From assembly GCF_002105155.1 (NCBI RefSeq), contig NW_019029014.1, positions 394,518-458,517 of the forward strand: a stretch of 64,000 nucleotides of DNA, written 5' to 3'. The position numbers and the translations under genes were made by a program. This document shows, one piece after another, positions 34,640 through 45,501 of the stretch. The notes beneath the pieces were generated by a model that saw nothing but the letters and a program-made list of their open reading frames with translations, was not told the DNA's origin and made no database searches. This DNA is from Lobosporangium transversale. Its lineage: Eukaryota > Mortierellomycota > Mortierellomycetes > Mortierellales > Mortierellaceae. The first letter of the stretch is position 1, and every line of letters starts with the position of its first letter.

Positions 34640-34827
34640 GTTTTGGGATCCGTCAGAAACCGTCTTTTCTTTCCGGTTTGTCTGATCACCTCGAACCCTC
34701 CAAGATACCATTCCAGAGAGCATAAGGCTAGCTCATATCCAATTCATCAGAAGTTAACCCAAGCTTTGAGCGCAATGTTATGAGTAGGCGCCGGTTTTAA
34801 GTACTGAGCTGTGTCTTCGTCCATCAT
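34640..34827 (-). pseudogene. Decayed gene copy 2, truncated
   Basis: ATG at 34827 reads MMDEDTAQYLKPAPTHNIAL and KAWVNF, then two TGA codons, then SLEWYLGGFEVIRQTGKKRR in the same frame. Nucleotide similarity to copy 1 runs over about 170 bp. It differs by a 2 bp gap at the TTCTCTGATGA site of copy 1. No intact 3' part is visible. Confidence 0.45.
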
Positions 34828-36279
34828 GACTGAAGGAGGTTATGAAGTGAAAAAGTGGATGGTAAGGGAAAGTGAAGAATGAAGAAGAGTTGAAGGATAG
34901 GGGTTGATTTGGGTTTCATTTGGCTGTGCTCAACTGATGTTGAGCTAGTTCTATGTATCCGCCACTGATAGGCTGCTCCAGCATGCTGGTCAAGGGATCA
35001 GCGCAGTGATTGTGCGTATCTGAAGCTGTACAGTCCATGCACATGTGTTATACGAGACACGCAATTATGATCCATTATTGTTATTATATATATTAAAATA
35101 TACCATTTTTTGGTGGCCTGGCTGCAAGGCTTGGAGCGAGTCGTTGGATAGGGGAATATGGAGTTTTAACGACTAAGTTTGCAGATAATTTGGGAAATCA
35201 CAAGGAAAGGTTTAAATGCTGCGGCAGCGCCTATGAATTCGTGTTATATGTTTCATATCAAGTTTCAACAGAATGGCGACCCATCTATATTGATCATAAT
35301 GCCAGGTCAACTCTTTAAATTTCTCCTTTGACTACTATAACCACAGCCTCAACGACAAAAAAATGTCAGCATACCTCCTCCTCACTAAGTCCAAGCCTTG
35401 TTCTGCGCACTCTTCCAGGGCACCGCTACAATGCTTCGCTTTTCTGATCCCCCATCCCGCAAATATTTCTTTAACTCTTTGGACGAATTTATAATACCGG
35501 AGATTCGTCAATATATCGGCCGAGCATTGTTTATACCGGATAGTGAGTATGCTAACCATGGGCTTCAGATACAAAGCTTAGTCAGGAACTGATGAGGTCC
35601 GGTCTCGACGCGGCCCTACAGGCCAGAGCCCAGAGCCCCCTCTCTAGCCTCCAGGAGTCAAGAAATTCTACCTTGAATATCATGCAGTTATGACACTTCA
35701 CTGAATCACAAATCTGAAAAATCCTCAAGCCCTCGAAATAAAAGAGGAGGGCGTTTTTCCGGGCCTGGTTTTCTGCCCTGTGAGGAGGGAGATAGCAGCT
35801 CGTCGATTCTTAGCAGTTTTGAAGGCATCTGAATCCTTCCCAGGTCAACTCCTATCCCTGAAGCTGCTTACACAAAACCGGAGGATGTGAATAAATATAC
35901 GATATTATTCAAGATGTCTTGCTGAACGAAAAAGCAGACAAAGGGAAAGAGGAAAGCACTCTTTGCATATTTCTGCAATCTACGCCCTTTTTCTCATTGT
36001 GGATGCCATCATTGCCATGTAATACCATGTTGCACAAATTTCAATTTAAAAGAAATGAATGCAAGACAAATAGCCACAGTTTAGTGCCTGAAAGTTAAAA
36101 TTCTTTAATATGTACAAATACATGCAAGCGAACTATGTAAATAAGATATGTATACAAATATAAGATCTATGAGTCTATAACTGGGGAATGGAGGAATGTG
36201 TAGAGGAGGAAGGGTCTCTACTATGGTAGGTCAAGAGGAGACGTAAGGGGATGTCATGTTGGACCAGCAACAGTGCACC

Positions 36280-36314
<35 letters not shown>

Positions 36315-36316
36315 CC
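34828..36316. other. Gene-poor stretch, one possible exon
   Basis: A + strand frame from ATG 35431 reads MLRFSDPPSRKYFFNSLDEF and then IIPEIRQYIGRALF, and meets a strong gtgagt donor at 35543. No matching downstream exon was identified, so it is not called as a gene. The region 35590-36100 shows nothing recognised. A T-run at 36282-36314 lies next to the LPMO-like stop. Confidence 0.3.
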
Positions 36317-37156
36317 TTATACTTTGTCCAAGCCGAGGTCGATACCCTTGTCACCAGCCCCTCCACCAAAGGCATAAAATCCACTAGTATTTCGCTTCAC
36401 TTCCTCCCGCTTAGGACCAGGGCCTCTCTCACGACCACCATCACCATCGGCATGAGTATCCTGTTTTTGTCCGCGCTGACGAACATTGACAACTGTCATG
36501 TCCAGGGTAGGAAGCTTACCGCCGCTGACGCCTCTGATCTCAACATTAGCACAATGATGATAGAACTAAATGATTATAAAAAATAAAAAGGAAATGTTAA
36601 TTCTTCTTTTTTCCTTGTATTATTATTATTGTTATATTTTCCTCAAAAAAATTACCTGGTTGATCCGGTAAGCAGTCCATGACATTGCGAATAGACATTT
36701 GTTGGAATCTTTGCATGAGGGCGCGTTGTGGGGAATCTGAACTGGCCATCTGTAGTAGATGTCGGGGCAAGTCTCTGTATACTGTCCAATGACTTTCCAG
36801 GTTTTTCCACCATCGTACGACAATGAGAACTCACAAGCCCCCCCTCCATGACGTGCAGGCTTCACGTTACTGGGAGGAGGGAATTTGTCATATGGCATTC
36901 CAAATGTCCAGAATTCAACGCCAATGGTTTGACCAGCATTGAGTTTCGTCACAGGTCCCTTCTTGTAACCTCCACAGGGAAATTTTTTGCCTTCATAACC
37001 GATCCAAGCATGAACAGTGTTGCGGAGATCATCAGTCCAGGGACCAGCCTGACCACGAGGGTATGACATCGCAATATGTGCAGAAGCCGGTGTAAGAACT
37101 GAGAGAAGAGTTGAAGTAGCGATGAGGACGCTACTGAAGAGGGAGATGGCCTTCAT
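36317..37156 (-). CDS. LPMO-like secreted copper protein, copy 2
   Basis: Two exons, 37156-36656 and 36565-36317, join in frame to 249 aa. The signal peptide ends ASA and leaves His first: HIAMSYPRGQAGPWTDD. The body has FPCGGYKKGPVTKL, an Ala-Arg-His-Gly-Gly-Gly segment holding the likely second copper His, CEFSLSYDGGKTWKVIGQY, CPDIYYRWPVQIPHNAPSC and the late motif FYHHCANVEIRG. The fold pattern is shared with copy 1 at 24742-25845; introns differ, as copy 1 has an extra early intron. The C-terminal 60 residues are charged and disordered (DGDGGRERGPGPKREE) and then FYAFGGGAGDKG. The activity is inferred from family features, and the exact AA class is not assigned. Confidence 0.78.
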
Positions 37157-38870
37157 ATTCTCTAGTATGTGAGCCTAAAAAAAAAGGCAGTGATTTCTTT
37201 GTGGAGGAGATTTACTAGAGGAGTAATAGGAGAGGGAGAGATGTGAAGATTTGATGAATAACAGCAACAAAAAGAAAGGAAGAAAAAGAGGGACATGTCT
37301 GGGTTTTTATATGATTGCATCGAAGAAAGAAAAGCTTCCTAGAACGGACGGAACGTGGTAGAGGACAACGCGTTAGTGTGCTTCATTGTTTAATTTCAAG
37401 ACAAGACAAGACAATAGACTACTTTTTACCCCTGGTTAGAGAAGTGGTTCTCACCACAATATGAAATAAAACTTTGATTTGGCGACGGAATCATAATTTT
37501 TTCCTTTTTGCATGTGGCTGATCTGATTGGGGCAGGTAACGACAACAGGAAAAAGTTCAACAGATTCAGGAACAGCGCACTTTATCATCAAAGAAAAATC
37601 ATTGGCAAGCGATCAATATCTAGATGCATGATGTATTATATATAATTACAGCTCTACAAATTCAATTTAATGATGGGGGTCCGAGTCATAGAGTCATAAT
37701 GTAAACATTTCTCCTTTTCTAACCAAACCCTCTCTTTCTTTCTCCTGGTGCACAGACTTATCAGGCGCCAGAGGGTAAAAAAGAAATAATAAATTGGTTC
37801 ATGATGAATGAAAATATAATAGGAAGAAAGAAATGTTCCTCAGCTCGATTTGATGGTTATCGAGTTCATTTCAAGTAGGCCACAGTAACTATGGTCGTTC
37901 AATGTTGAAAATGACAAAAATATTCATTATTTGCTTTGATAGTTTCAATGCTTTTTTTTTTAAAGAAAAAAAAAGCAATTGCTTCTTGTAATATGGTTGG
38001 AGTGCGAACAAACAGAAATGGAATATAAGCATGAATCAAAACATTCTTCGCCAATTCCGTGATTTCAAAGGTCGGCATCTTCCTATTATTTGCCTGGAGA
38101 CGTAAAAGAAGGCTGATTTGCCAAGCCCCCTTCCCCCCAAAAATCATGCCGCATGAATGCAGTGGCTAGCCTAATAGAAAGGCTTGTTTTACACTTTATT
38201 GGGGAGATTGCAGGCTGAAAGTCAAGAAGTGCATGACATGTGGATATTCCTCAACACTGGGGGACTGCATGGACAGATCATTCAGTTCGGAAAAATTGAT
38301 TCGGTGGGACAAAAACTAAATGGACGTCCAGCCGCCCTGCATACATGCATAGCGTGGTAATTGCGTCTTGTACATTTTGCAACTCTTTCCTTTTTTCCCT
38401 ATGCTTAATCAAACCATACAACTTCCTCAAATCTTCAATGGCAAAACATCAAGGATGATTTTTTTTTTTTTTAAATTGCTAATTAAAATATCTCAAGACC
38501 AATTTTCCTTTTTTCCGAACTTGGTCATGCTTACTTATGATCATTGTCTTCAATATATGTCAACAGGGAACCAACTTTGGCTAGATCAGACTAGACTAAG
38601 CAAAGTATATCCTTTCTAAAATTTGACTCAATTGTTAATAGAGATGGAAGTAAACTTCTCTTATCTTGGAACAATATATACAGTAGTATGCAAATATTAT
38701 GTTGTATTTACATTACTGAATATGAATTTTCCCCTTTTTTGATTTCTCCTAAACTGTCGAAATGAGAATGGTTGCTCCTTATTCAAGGGTCCTAAGGTGT
38801 AACCCTGCTTTGTGTAGATGTGTGTATGTACAGTATGCTTGCACAGATCCTTTTTCTTTCTTTCTGATGC
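37157..38870. other. Intergenic, no gene seen
   Basis: Spacer upstream of the second LPMO-like gene. A weak minus-strand frame (38147-37899, with MPTFEITELAKNVLIHAYIP) could be a lost exon but has no context. No RNA gene seen. Confidence 0.4.
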
Positions 38871-39031
38871 TTTTACCGCTGCCTGATGATGCGCATGCAG
38901 CTCCAAATGTTCCCGTTGAGGAATGTGGCAATACAAACAACCCATGTACATGTACAACATGGGCGACATGTAATTTTAAACAAATTTCGGCAAGGGGAAA
39001 TGGAATGTGTAACAGATGTAAAGATCGATAG
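38870..39031 (+). CDS. Candidate small secreted Cys-rich peptide
   Basis: From an ATG at about 38870 the frame reads MLLPLPDDAHAAPNVPVEEC, then NTNNPCTCTTWATCNF and GNGMCNRCKDR to a stop at 39031. Six or seven Cys in 35 residues include CTC and CNRC pairs, as in a metallothionein or a small zinc-binding or disulfide peptide. Upstream residues in the same frame (FSFFLMLLPL) are hydrophobic and could be part of a signal sequence if an earlier exon exists. No splice sites were resolved. It could also be a chance frame. Confidence 0.3.
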   Translation, partial: LLPLPDDAHAAPNVPVEECGNTNNPCTCTTWATCNFKQISARGNGMCNRCKDR

Positions 39032-39561
39032 ATGCTCCTCTTAAGCTCTTGAGGTAAAGGATCTGTCCACAGTATAGTCAATGACTAGTCATAATTGATC
39101 ATATACACGTTCTTGCCTTTTAAAAAAACGGCCCTTCTCACATCTGCTTAAAGTTTGGAAACGAGAAGAGAAGGAAAGATTGGTTAGAGGCCTGCTATAA
39201 TGCCAATTTATTAGTTAGCGCCTTCTCTTCCTAGATTTTTTGACCTGGGGTCTTGAGATGGATCTTTCCCTTCTTAGCTTTCTTTTTTATGTAGACTTGT
39301 ACCTCGTTTACCATTGCACCTATGGTATCTTCTATTGTTCTACTGTATTCATCATATTCTGGTAATCCAATGGACATAAATACCTGACATGGCCTTCCTC
39401 AGTTGCGCGAAGGAAGTTAGAGTTGACGCCATCACGAGATGTCAAAGCATAGTATAGGGCTGAAGAGGAAATAATAAAAATAGTAATGAAATATCCACTT
39501 TTTTTTATTAGTGATTATCTTTTTTCCATGGATATGAAACAATTTAACAAAGCTTCTTGAT
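39032..39561. other. Intergenic, no gene seen
   Basis: 3' flank of PEX10. No coding or RNA signal identified. Confidence 0.5.
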
Positions 39562-41152
39562 TCAATATAATTTGGTGTAGATCGGCAATAGCGCCGACAA
39601 TTGTACATGCTGACGGCATAAAGGACACTCAGGCTGATAGTTATTAATCCAAGTAATAAAGGTAAAAAATAAAAGGAAAATTAGATTATTGTTCTCATAT
39701 CAATCATCGTATAAATTGTGCTAAACGTGATTTTTAAAAAAAGCCTTAGTTTTTTCTTTTTTTTACCTTGTTTTGACACCATTCACGAATACAAGTCCAA
39801 CAAAACAAATGTCCACAGGGAGTTGCTGTCGTATTTGTCCGAGGGTCGAGACATAGTGTACATTTCCGGACATTGATCTCTGATGTTGTCTGTGTGAAGT
39901 CGTCATTTTCTTCTTCCTCTTCTAATTGGTTTTGTGCTTGTACAGTAGCAGCAGTAGAGCCGGTAGCATTTTTTGAAGCAAGAGCTGCAGCTGCAGCTTT
40001 TTCTTGAGCTTCTGCAGCAATTCGTCTCCGCCATTGGAAGAACTGAATCACGAGTTGGATCACAATCAAGACTCCCAGGACTTCATAACCGGATCGCTCC
40101 TCTCCAGGTGACAACTTTCGATTAAAGATGTATCGGATCCCAGTAATGCGCTTTGAAAAACTGTAGTATGCACCAAAGAAGTAAAACACTGCCAAATGAG
40201 CTGAGTATCCATGGGTTTTGAATAAATTTTGTAAAGTTGGGAGCCAATCGTGAAGTACAGTCTTGAGCCGGGTCATCATAGCAGATGGTTCTTTCTTCTT
40301 TTCCAACTCTGATGAATCTGGTAAAGTCGCATCTAGGCGATGTCCTACTACGTGTCTTTGGTGATGCTGCTGTTGTTGAGGTCGCGTGCGTCTTCGAAGC
40401 TCTTGAGTCCCTTTGGAGTAGATGTATGGAATAAGCACGTGCCAAAAGATAAGAGCCGATCGACGCTGATCGTCAAAAAAAAAAAAAAAAATGCATATTA
40501 GAACTATCTTACATAAGAAGGTGCCTACTACAGATCTTTGTCTCTGCACTCTTCATTATCTTTATGAAGCAACATGAGACCTACAGCCAGTGAAGGAAAA
40601 GTACCAGTGGAACTGTTGATCTGCATAATATCGCAATATTCCTCGCCCAAAGTCTGTGTTCCAAGAAGCGTCGTTAAAGAGTAATAGCACAGATCTGAGA
40701 ATACTTCGACTTCGGTTTGGTATTTGTGTTGCGTGCGGTTTCCAAATATCTCTCGAAAAGCATCCTTGACTTGATCCTTTAAGATCTGTTGATAATAGGC
40801 ATCTTTTTGGTTGGCGCGGACTTTTATTATATGAGGAGAAGGAGGGCATGCTTTTTTTTTAGTGATCTGGATACGCTGACAGGCAATGCAATAAAGAAAA
40901 GAGAATAAAAATAAAAATAAAAATAAAAAAGTCGTATTTGTTGATCCTTTTTAGCTTACTGATATCCGGTTGCGATGCACTTGGAAGTGCAAGGTTGAAT
41001 TTAGGTGCCCGTGATGTGCTAGTATCTCCTTCTGTGGATGTAGGTGCAAGGACAGGTGCAGGTTGGGCAGGTGCAGGTTGGGCAGGTGCTGCTACTTCGA
41101 GCTGTGACCTGTCTGCGGAGTTTACGGGGTTTGACCCATTTGTGCTCGACAT
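39562..41152 (-). CDS. PEX10: Peroxin-10, peroxisomal RING E3 ligase
   Basis: Membrane RING ubiquitin ligase of the peroxisome import-receptor recycling complex (with Pex2 and Pex12). Four exons, 41152-40960, 40850-40585, 40465-39767 and 39633-39562, join in frame to 409 aa. The first 65 residues are Ala/Pro/Ser-rich with an AQPAP tandem repeat. Then comes the conserved Pex10 segment HIIKVRANQKDAYYQQILKD and FSDLCYYSLTTLLGTQTLGE, hydrophobic segments (SAHLAVFYFFGAYYSF, EVLGVLIVIQLVIQFFQW), an Ala/Gln/Glu-rich linker, and a C3HC4 RING (CTLCLDPRTNTTATPCGHLF and CIREWC, then PECPLCRQ). The last 24 residues, including two RING Cys, are on a separate exon. The intron 1 acceptor (aaaaag at 40851) is unusual, but no other nearby AG keeps the frame. 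Confidence 0.9.
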
Positions 41153-41726
41153 TATGAAATGCTATCTTACAATTGATCTGTTTAGTGGATGGAGTTAAAG
41201 TAGAATGAAAGGATGAGCAAATAAAAGAGGAGACATGTAATAATAATTAATTGTAAAAATGGAGGACAAGCGGACCGGCACACCGGAGGTATAATAACTT
41301 TCTGAAGAGAACAGTGAACCGTGAGTTGACGGGGAAGTTAAATGCATTGCGTTTATGGAAACTGAATATATTGCAAAAAAAAGGAATCGTGCAGCAAAAG
41401 GAAGGATAAGCCGTTAATAAAGACAGTCATAAAAGAAAATATACCAAAAGCGAGAAGGCCCCAAAGGTTAGTCACTACACTAAAACTCAAATAACCACAG
41501 ACATTCAAAGCTGGCCTTTCCGATTAGTTTTGATTGCATCTTTCTTCACTTCTACCATTCTTTCTCTACAGTCTCATTGAGAAGACACATCTAGACTCAT
41601 AAGTGGATTCAACTCTCCAGGACAAGCAAAGTAATTTAGAGACAGGCAGAAAGTGAGAACAGGCAATCAGGAAAAATTTGATCACTCTTTTTCAAAAGCG
41701 AACCCCCATTTTTGTATCTCAACATC
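41153..41726. promoter_or_regulatory. Divergent promoter region, PEX10 / TIM23
   Basis: 574 bp between two divergent starts. Short A/T-rich segments are present. No clear TATA box or known motif can be named. Confidence 0.4.
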
Positions 41727-42649
41727 ATGTCCTCTCACCATACCACCAACATCGAGGAAGAGGATAGCTTCGCTCCTATCTATGCTAGCCAGGAGGATTT
41801 CAACCCCAACGACACTGTCAGTGCCTTCCTTAACACTGCTTATGATCCCGCTCGCCTGCATCCACTTGCTGGCCTCGGTGGGGGTCTTGACTATCTCAAC
41901 CTAGATGGCGATGAAGTCCTCCCTACCTCTCAAGGCGGTCTCTTGCCCAGCAGAGGATGGTCTGATGATCTCACTTACGGTACTGGCCTCACTTATATCA
42001 CTGGTAAGTTCAAAAAATACTTGTTTTTATTCCTTTCTAGCCTACAAAAGCACTCATTTCGGTATTGCCAAGTTCTTAGTTGCATTTCCACTAATATAAA
42101 CACCATGACCTTTTTTTTCCCTTAAAAAAAGGACTGAGCTTGGGAGGTGCTTTTGGTTTTTATGAGGGTCTCCGGTCATCACCTAGCCCAGCATTCAAGA
42201 TTCGTCTCAACACCGTTTTGAACTCAATGACCCGTCGTGGCCCCTTTATTGGAAACTCGGCCGGTGTGTTGGCTTTGATGTATAATGGAATCAACGGTGT
42301 TATCGGCAAAACCCGTGGTACTCATGATCCCCTCAATTCCATTGCAGCTGGTGCTCTCACTGGCGCTATTTTCAAGTCTACAGGTATAGAATGCATACAC
42401 GCAGAAGAATTTACACTCTTCCTCTGTCTTCTATCCTCTTCACTCCAGTTTCTTTGATATCTTGATCTCCTTGCCCATTTTAGGAAACTTTTTTTTTTTT
42501 TTTTTTTTTTTTTCTTCTAACCTATGTTTCTTTCCTTTTTATACTTTACCTTCTCTATTCTAGCTGGTCTTCGTGCGGCCGGATCAGCTGGAGGTGTTTG
42601 TGCTGTGTTGGCTGGTATCTGGGCCTTTGGCAAGGAGGCTGTCCTGTAA
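41727..42649 (+). CDS. TIM23: Mitochondrial import translocase subunit Tim23
   Basis: Central channel subunit of the inner-membrane presequence translocase. Three exons, 41727-42003, 42132-42383 and 42564-42649, join in frame to 204 aa. The N-terminal half is acidic and faces the intermembrane space (EEEDSFAPIYASQEDFN and GLDYLNLDGDEVLP). The C-terminal half is the Tim17/22/23 membrane domain: LSLGGAFGFYEGLR, RRGPFIGNSAGVLALMYNGI, DPLNSIAAGALTGAIFKST and GLRAAGSAGGVCAVLAGIW, with the family's Gly-rich helices. The first intron ends in an A-rich acceptor (aaaaaag at 42131). The second contains a T-run of about 25. Confidence 0.95.
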
Positions 42650-42919
42650 TTTATGTCAATCCATCTCATTTGTTTGCCGTCATATGCATCTCGATTCTTT
42701 TTTTTAAAAAAGACATATTTTGCTTTTTTTTCTCATTGAGTAGCTAGTTTCTTGCTTTCTATCATGATGGTGGGAGGCTTTTTTTTTAAAGATAGAGCTT
42801 TGTACAATACACTTCAAAAAAAAAAAAAAAATCCTTGTTTGTTTTTCTCTGTTTTTACTCTTGACAAAATTATTTCAAAATGATGCCAAGAAAAAAAAAA
42901 GTTAAGGATTGTGTTTAAT

Positions 42920-44531
42920 TTATGTACGTGGTGGCCGTTTATCTAAAGGGATATACCCTTGGCCGCGTAGCATTCTAAACTGCAGACAACTCTTGTTTCC
43001 TCCTAATCCATCTTGTGTCGTGAACGTCCGTACCTCTGCATTTATAAAGTGTATTTGAGAGAGGAAAAAAAAGTAAGTAAGTTTTTTTTTTTTTTTTTTT
43101 TTCTTCTTGAATGCTTGGCAAAATCAGCTTTTTTTTTTCCCCCTTACCTTGATATCCTATTCCTTGTTTGCCTGCTCGCAGAACCAGTGAAATGATATCT
43201 GGGATGGCTGAATCCATCCCAATCAGCGTAATCTCTTCATGTTCCTTAAGAGACCTGATGATCTACATATATATTTTTACAAGCTTATTTTGTTAGATTT
43301 TATTTTTTGCCGATGAAGAAAAAAAAAAAAAAAAGTTTTTTCTCCTTACCCAATCCAAATATGCGTCGGATCCTTGTTCCACCGTTGAGACACCATCACG
43401 GATAACATGCCGTACAGGATGAATGACATCTGTCAGGCAGATAAATGGCGTAGCTTCCATTCCTGGGATAATATCTGATAAAGACGATGTAGCTGTTGAT
43501 GATGCTGCCGTTGCTGTTGCTGCTGATCCAGACCCAGATCCTGATGCAGACGCTCCCGCTGCAGAAGACGGTACTGCAGAGCCTGTTATAGAGTTATTCT
43601 GCACTGCTGAATGACGATCTATGGAAGATCCTTTACGAGACATGCCTGCTGATGATTTAGAAGTTTGTCCATGTGCATGTCCTGATTCAGATCGACTAGG
43701 TCCACGAGGCTTGTTACTTGCTTTAGAACTAGTTCCTCCGGAAGACTTTGGTCCTGGTCCCGATCCCGATCCCGATACCGGCACCGATCCTTGTCCTGCA
43801 GTTGTCTCTGATGCGACTGTAGCAGAAGTTGAAGTTGAGATGGAAGCGGAAACCGCAGCACCAGAGGCAGGGCTAGCATGACTGAGACCACCACCGACTT
43901 TCTTACTCGCCACAGCTTTTGATGGTGATGACGAGGGGTTTGTTCCACTATCCGTGGATCTCTGTTGATGATGTTTTTCTGTAGAGTCATGATGATGAGA
44001 TTGTAAAGATTTGTTACTATCATTCAAAGCACGGCTACTACCATTGGAGTGATTGATAGCTTTGGTGTTGTTGCTGCTGCCATGGTTATTGCTGGAATGG
44101 TTCTGATGCTGCTGTTGTTGCTTTCTCGGCTGTTTATTACGCCCTGAGTGGATATGTTGTGATGGATTGTTCGTAGTTCCAGCTTCGGTTGTAGTTGCCG
44201 TTACTGCGTTATTGCGAGTAGTATTATCTGATCGAGATCGACTTTGACCTTTATGATGGGTAATGCTACTGCTGCCTCTATTACTGCTACCAACCTTAGA
44301 TGTCAAGGACGATGATGATGACGAGGATGCTTGCTGTTGCTGTTTCTGAACCGGTCGTAAGGTTACTGGAGAAGTATGACTATTATTATGACTATAACTT
44401 TGACTATGACTTTGGTTATGGATACTAGTGCTAGTGGTTGCCTCTCCAGTGGGAGCGGCAGGAACAGACTGTGAAATGAATGATGGAATGAATTCTTTGG
44501 CAGTTGCCTTGAGAGTCATTGGTTGGGTCAT
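42920..44531 (-). CDS. Alba-like domain protein with long low-complexity N-terminus
   Basis: Three exons, 44531-43350, 43262-43148 and 43035-42920, join in frame to 470 aa. Residues 1-25 are conserved-looking (ATAKEFIPSFISQS). Then about 320 residues are dominated by Ser, Asn, His, Gln and Gly, with repeats such as SGSGSGP and homopolymeric Ser. The C-terminal 130 residues are ordered: FICLTDVIHPVRHVIRDGVS, LKEHEEITLIGMDSAIPDII, SLVLRAGKQGIGYQ and VRTFTTQDGLGGNKSC. The helix/strand order and the GxDSAIPDIISLVLR turn resemble Alba-type nucleic-acid-binding domains (RPP25/Mdp2-like), which I infer from pattern. ATAKEFIPS may be a PAM2-like motif that binds poly(A)-binding protein (consensus LNxxAxEFVP). 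If both hold, an RNA-binding regulator is likely. Confidence 0.6.
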
Positions 44532-45501
44532 GCGTAGTAAAGAAAGAAAGAGAAGAAAGCGCAGACGAGACCCCCAAAAAACCTACTTCGTCAACACAGC
44601 TATAACTGCTATTTGATTCGTGAAGGAAAGCCTACTATTACAGTTAGTTACATGTACTAAATCTCAAGCCACAGCATAGGGCGCAGTATCACCTGATTCA
44701 CGTGATATTCCGGAGTTCAATCTTTCGTTCGGTGAACATGGTTTGCGTTGACGCTTTTTGCATCCATACATATTGCCACTTACAGGAGTGACTCTCCAGA
44801 TTTGCATTCACACGGTCGGAAGATTTAAGGAGTAATTAGGAACGCCATTAATGTACTCTGATGATAAAGTGAAGGGCAGAAGGAATAGGGGTTCAGGGAA
44901 GTGAAAAATAAGGACTTACATTAACATGTATTACAGCCATCATAAGCACACCTTACACACGAACTTAGTTTTATTTTTTTGGTATTGCAAAGAAAAGACC
45001 AGAGGTTGCATTTCAAGCTTTTTTTTTGCGCTTGGGCCTAATAAAATTTTGGTGGCAAAATTCAGAGTTTGAAATACTCGCGCATCAAACACGTCCTTTT
45101 TTGGATGCATCAGAGTATATTTCTATGCAAGAGAATAATTGCTACCATAGATGCAGGAAAAAAAAAAAAAAAAAAGCATATCATATTTATTTATTGATTA
45201 TTGGCTGAATATTATTGTGTCGAGTGCTCCTCTAATGTCCCTGCAAATATCCTGCGTACGTGTTGGTGGGCCTTTCATTCGCTATAGCCGACATTTAGAA
45301 AATCGCCTTCCCGTATCGTAAGATCAAAGGGCTTAATAAGGAGCTTTATTGGTGTACTTTTTAGACCTTTAAGGATCATATGAGCATATATATGTATATA
45401 TACAATTGGATATATACAAACATTTACATATATATGCATGGTTCATTGTTCTACCTGACTCCGCTGCAAGACATCAAGCGCTTAGCGATGAGTAACGCTA
45501 T
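44532..45501. other. Intergenic, no gene seen
   Basis: Includes an AT dinucleotide-rich segment at 45385-45437 whose counterpart lies at 50868-50935, beyond the second P450. This indicates that the P450 duplication extends into the 3' flank. Confidence 0.5.

Noticed and set aside
43423-44023. Acidic and Gln/Arg-rich proteins overlapping the Alba-like gene
   Set aside because: Frame shadows of the Ser/Asn-rich coding exon.
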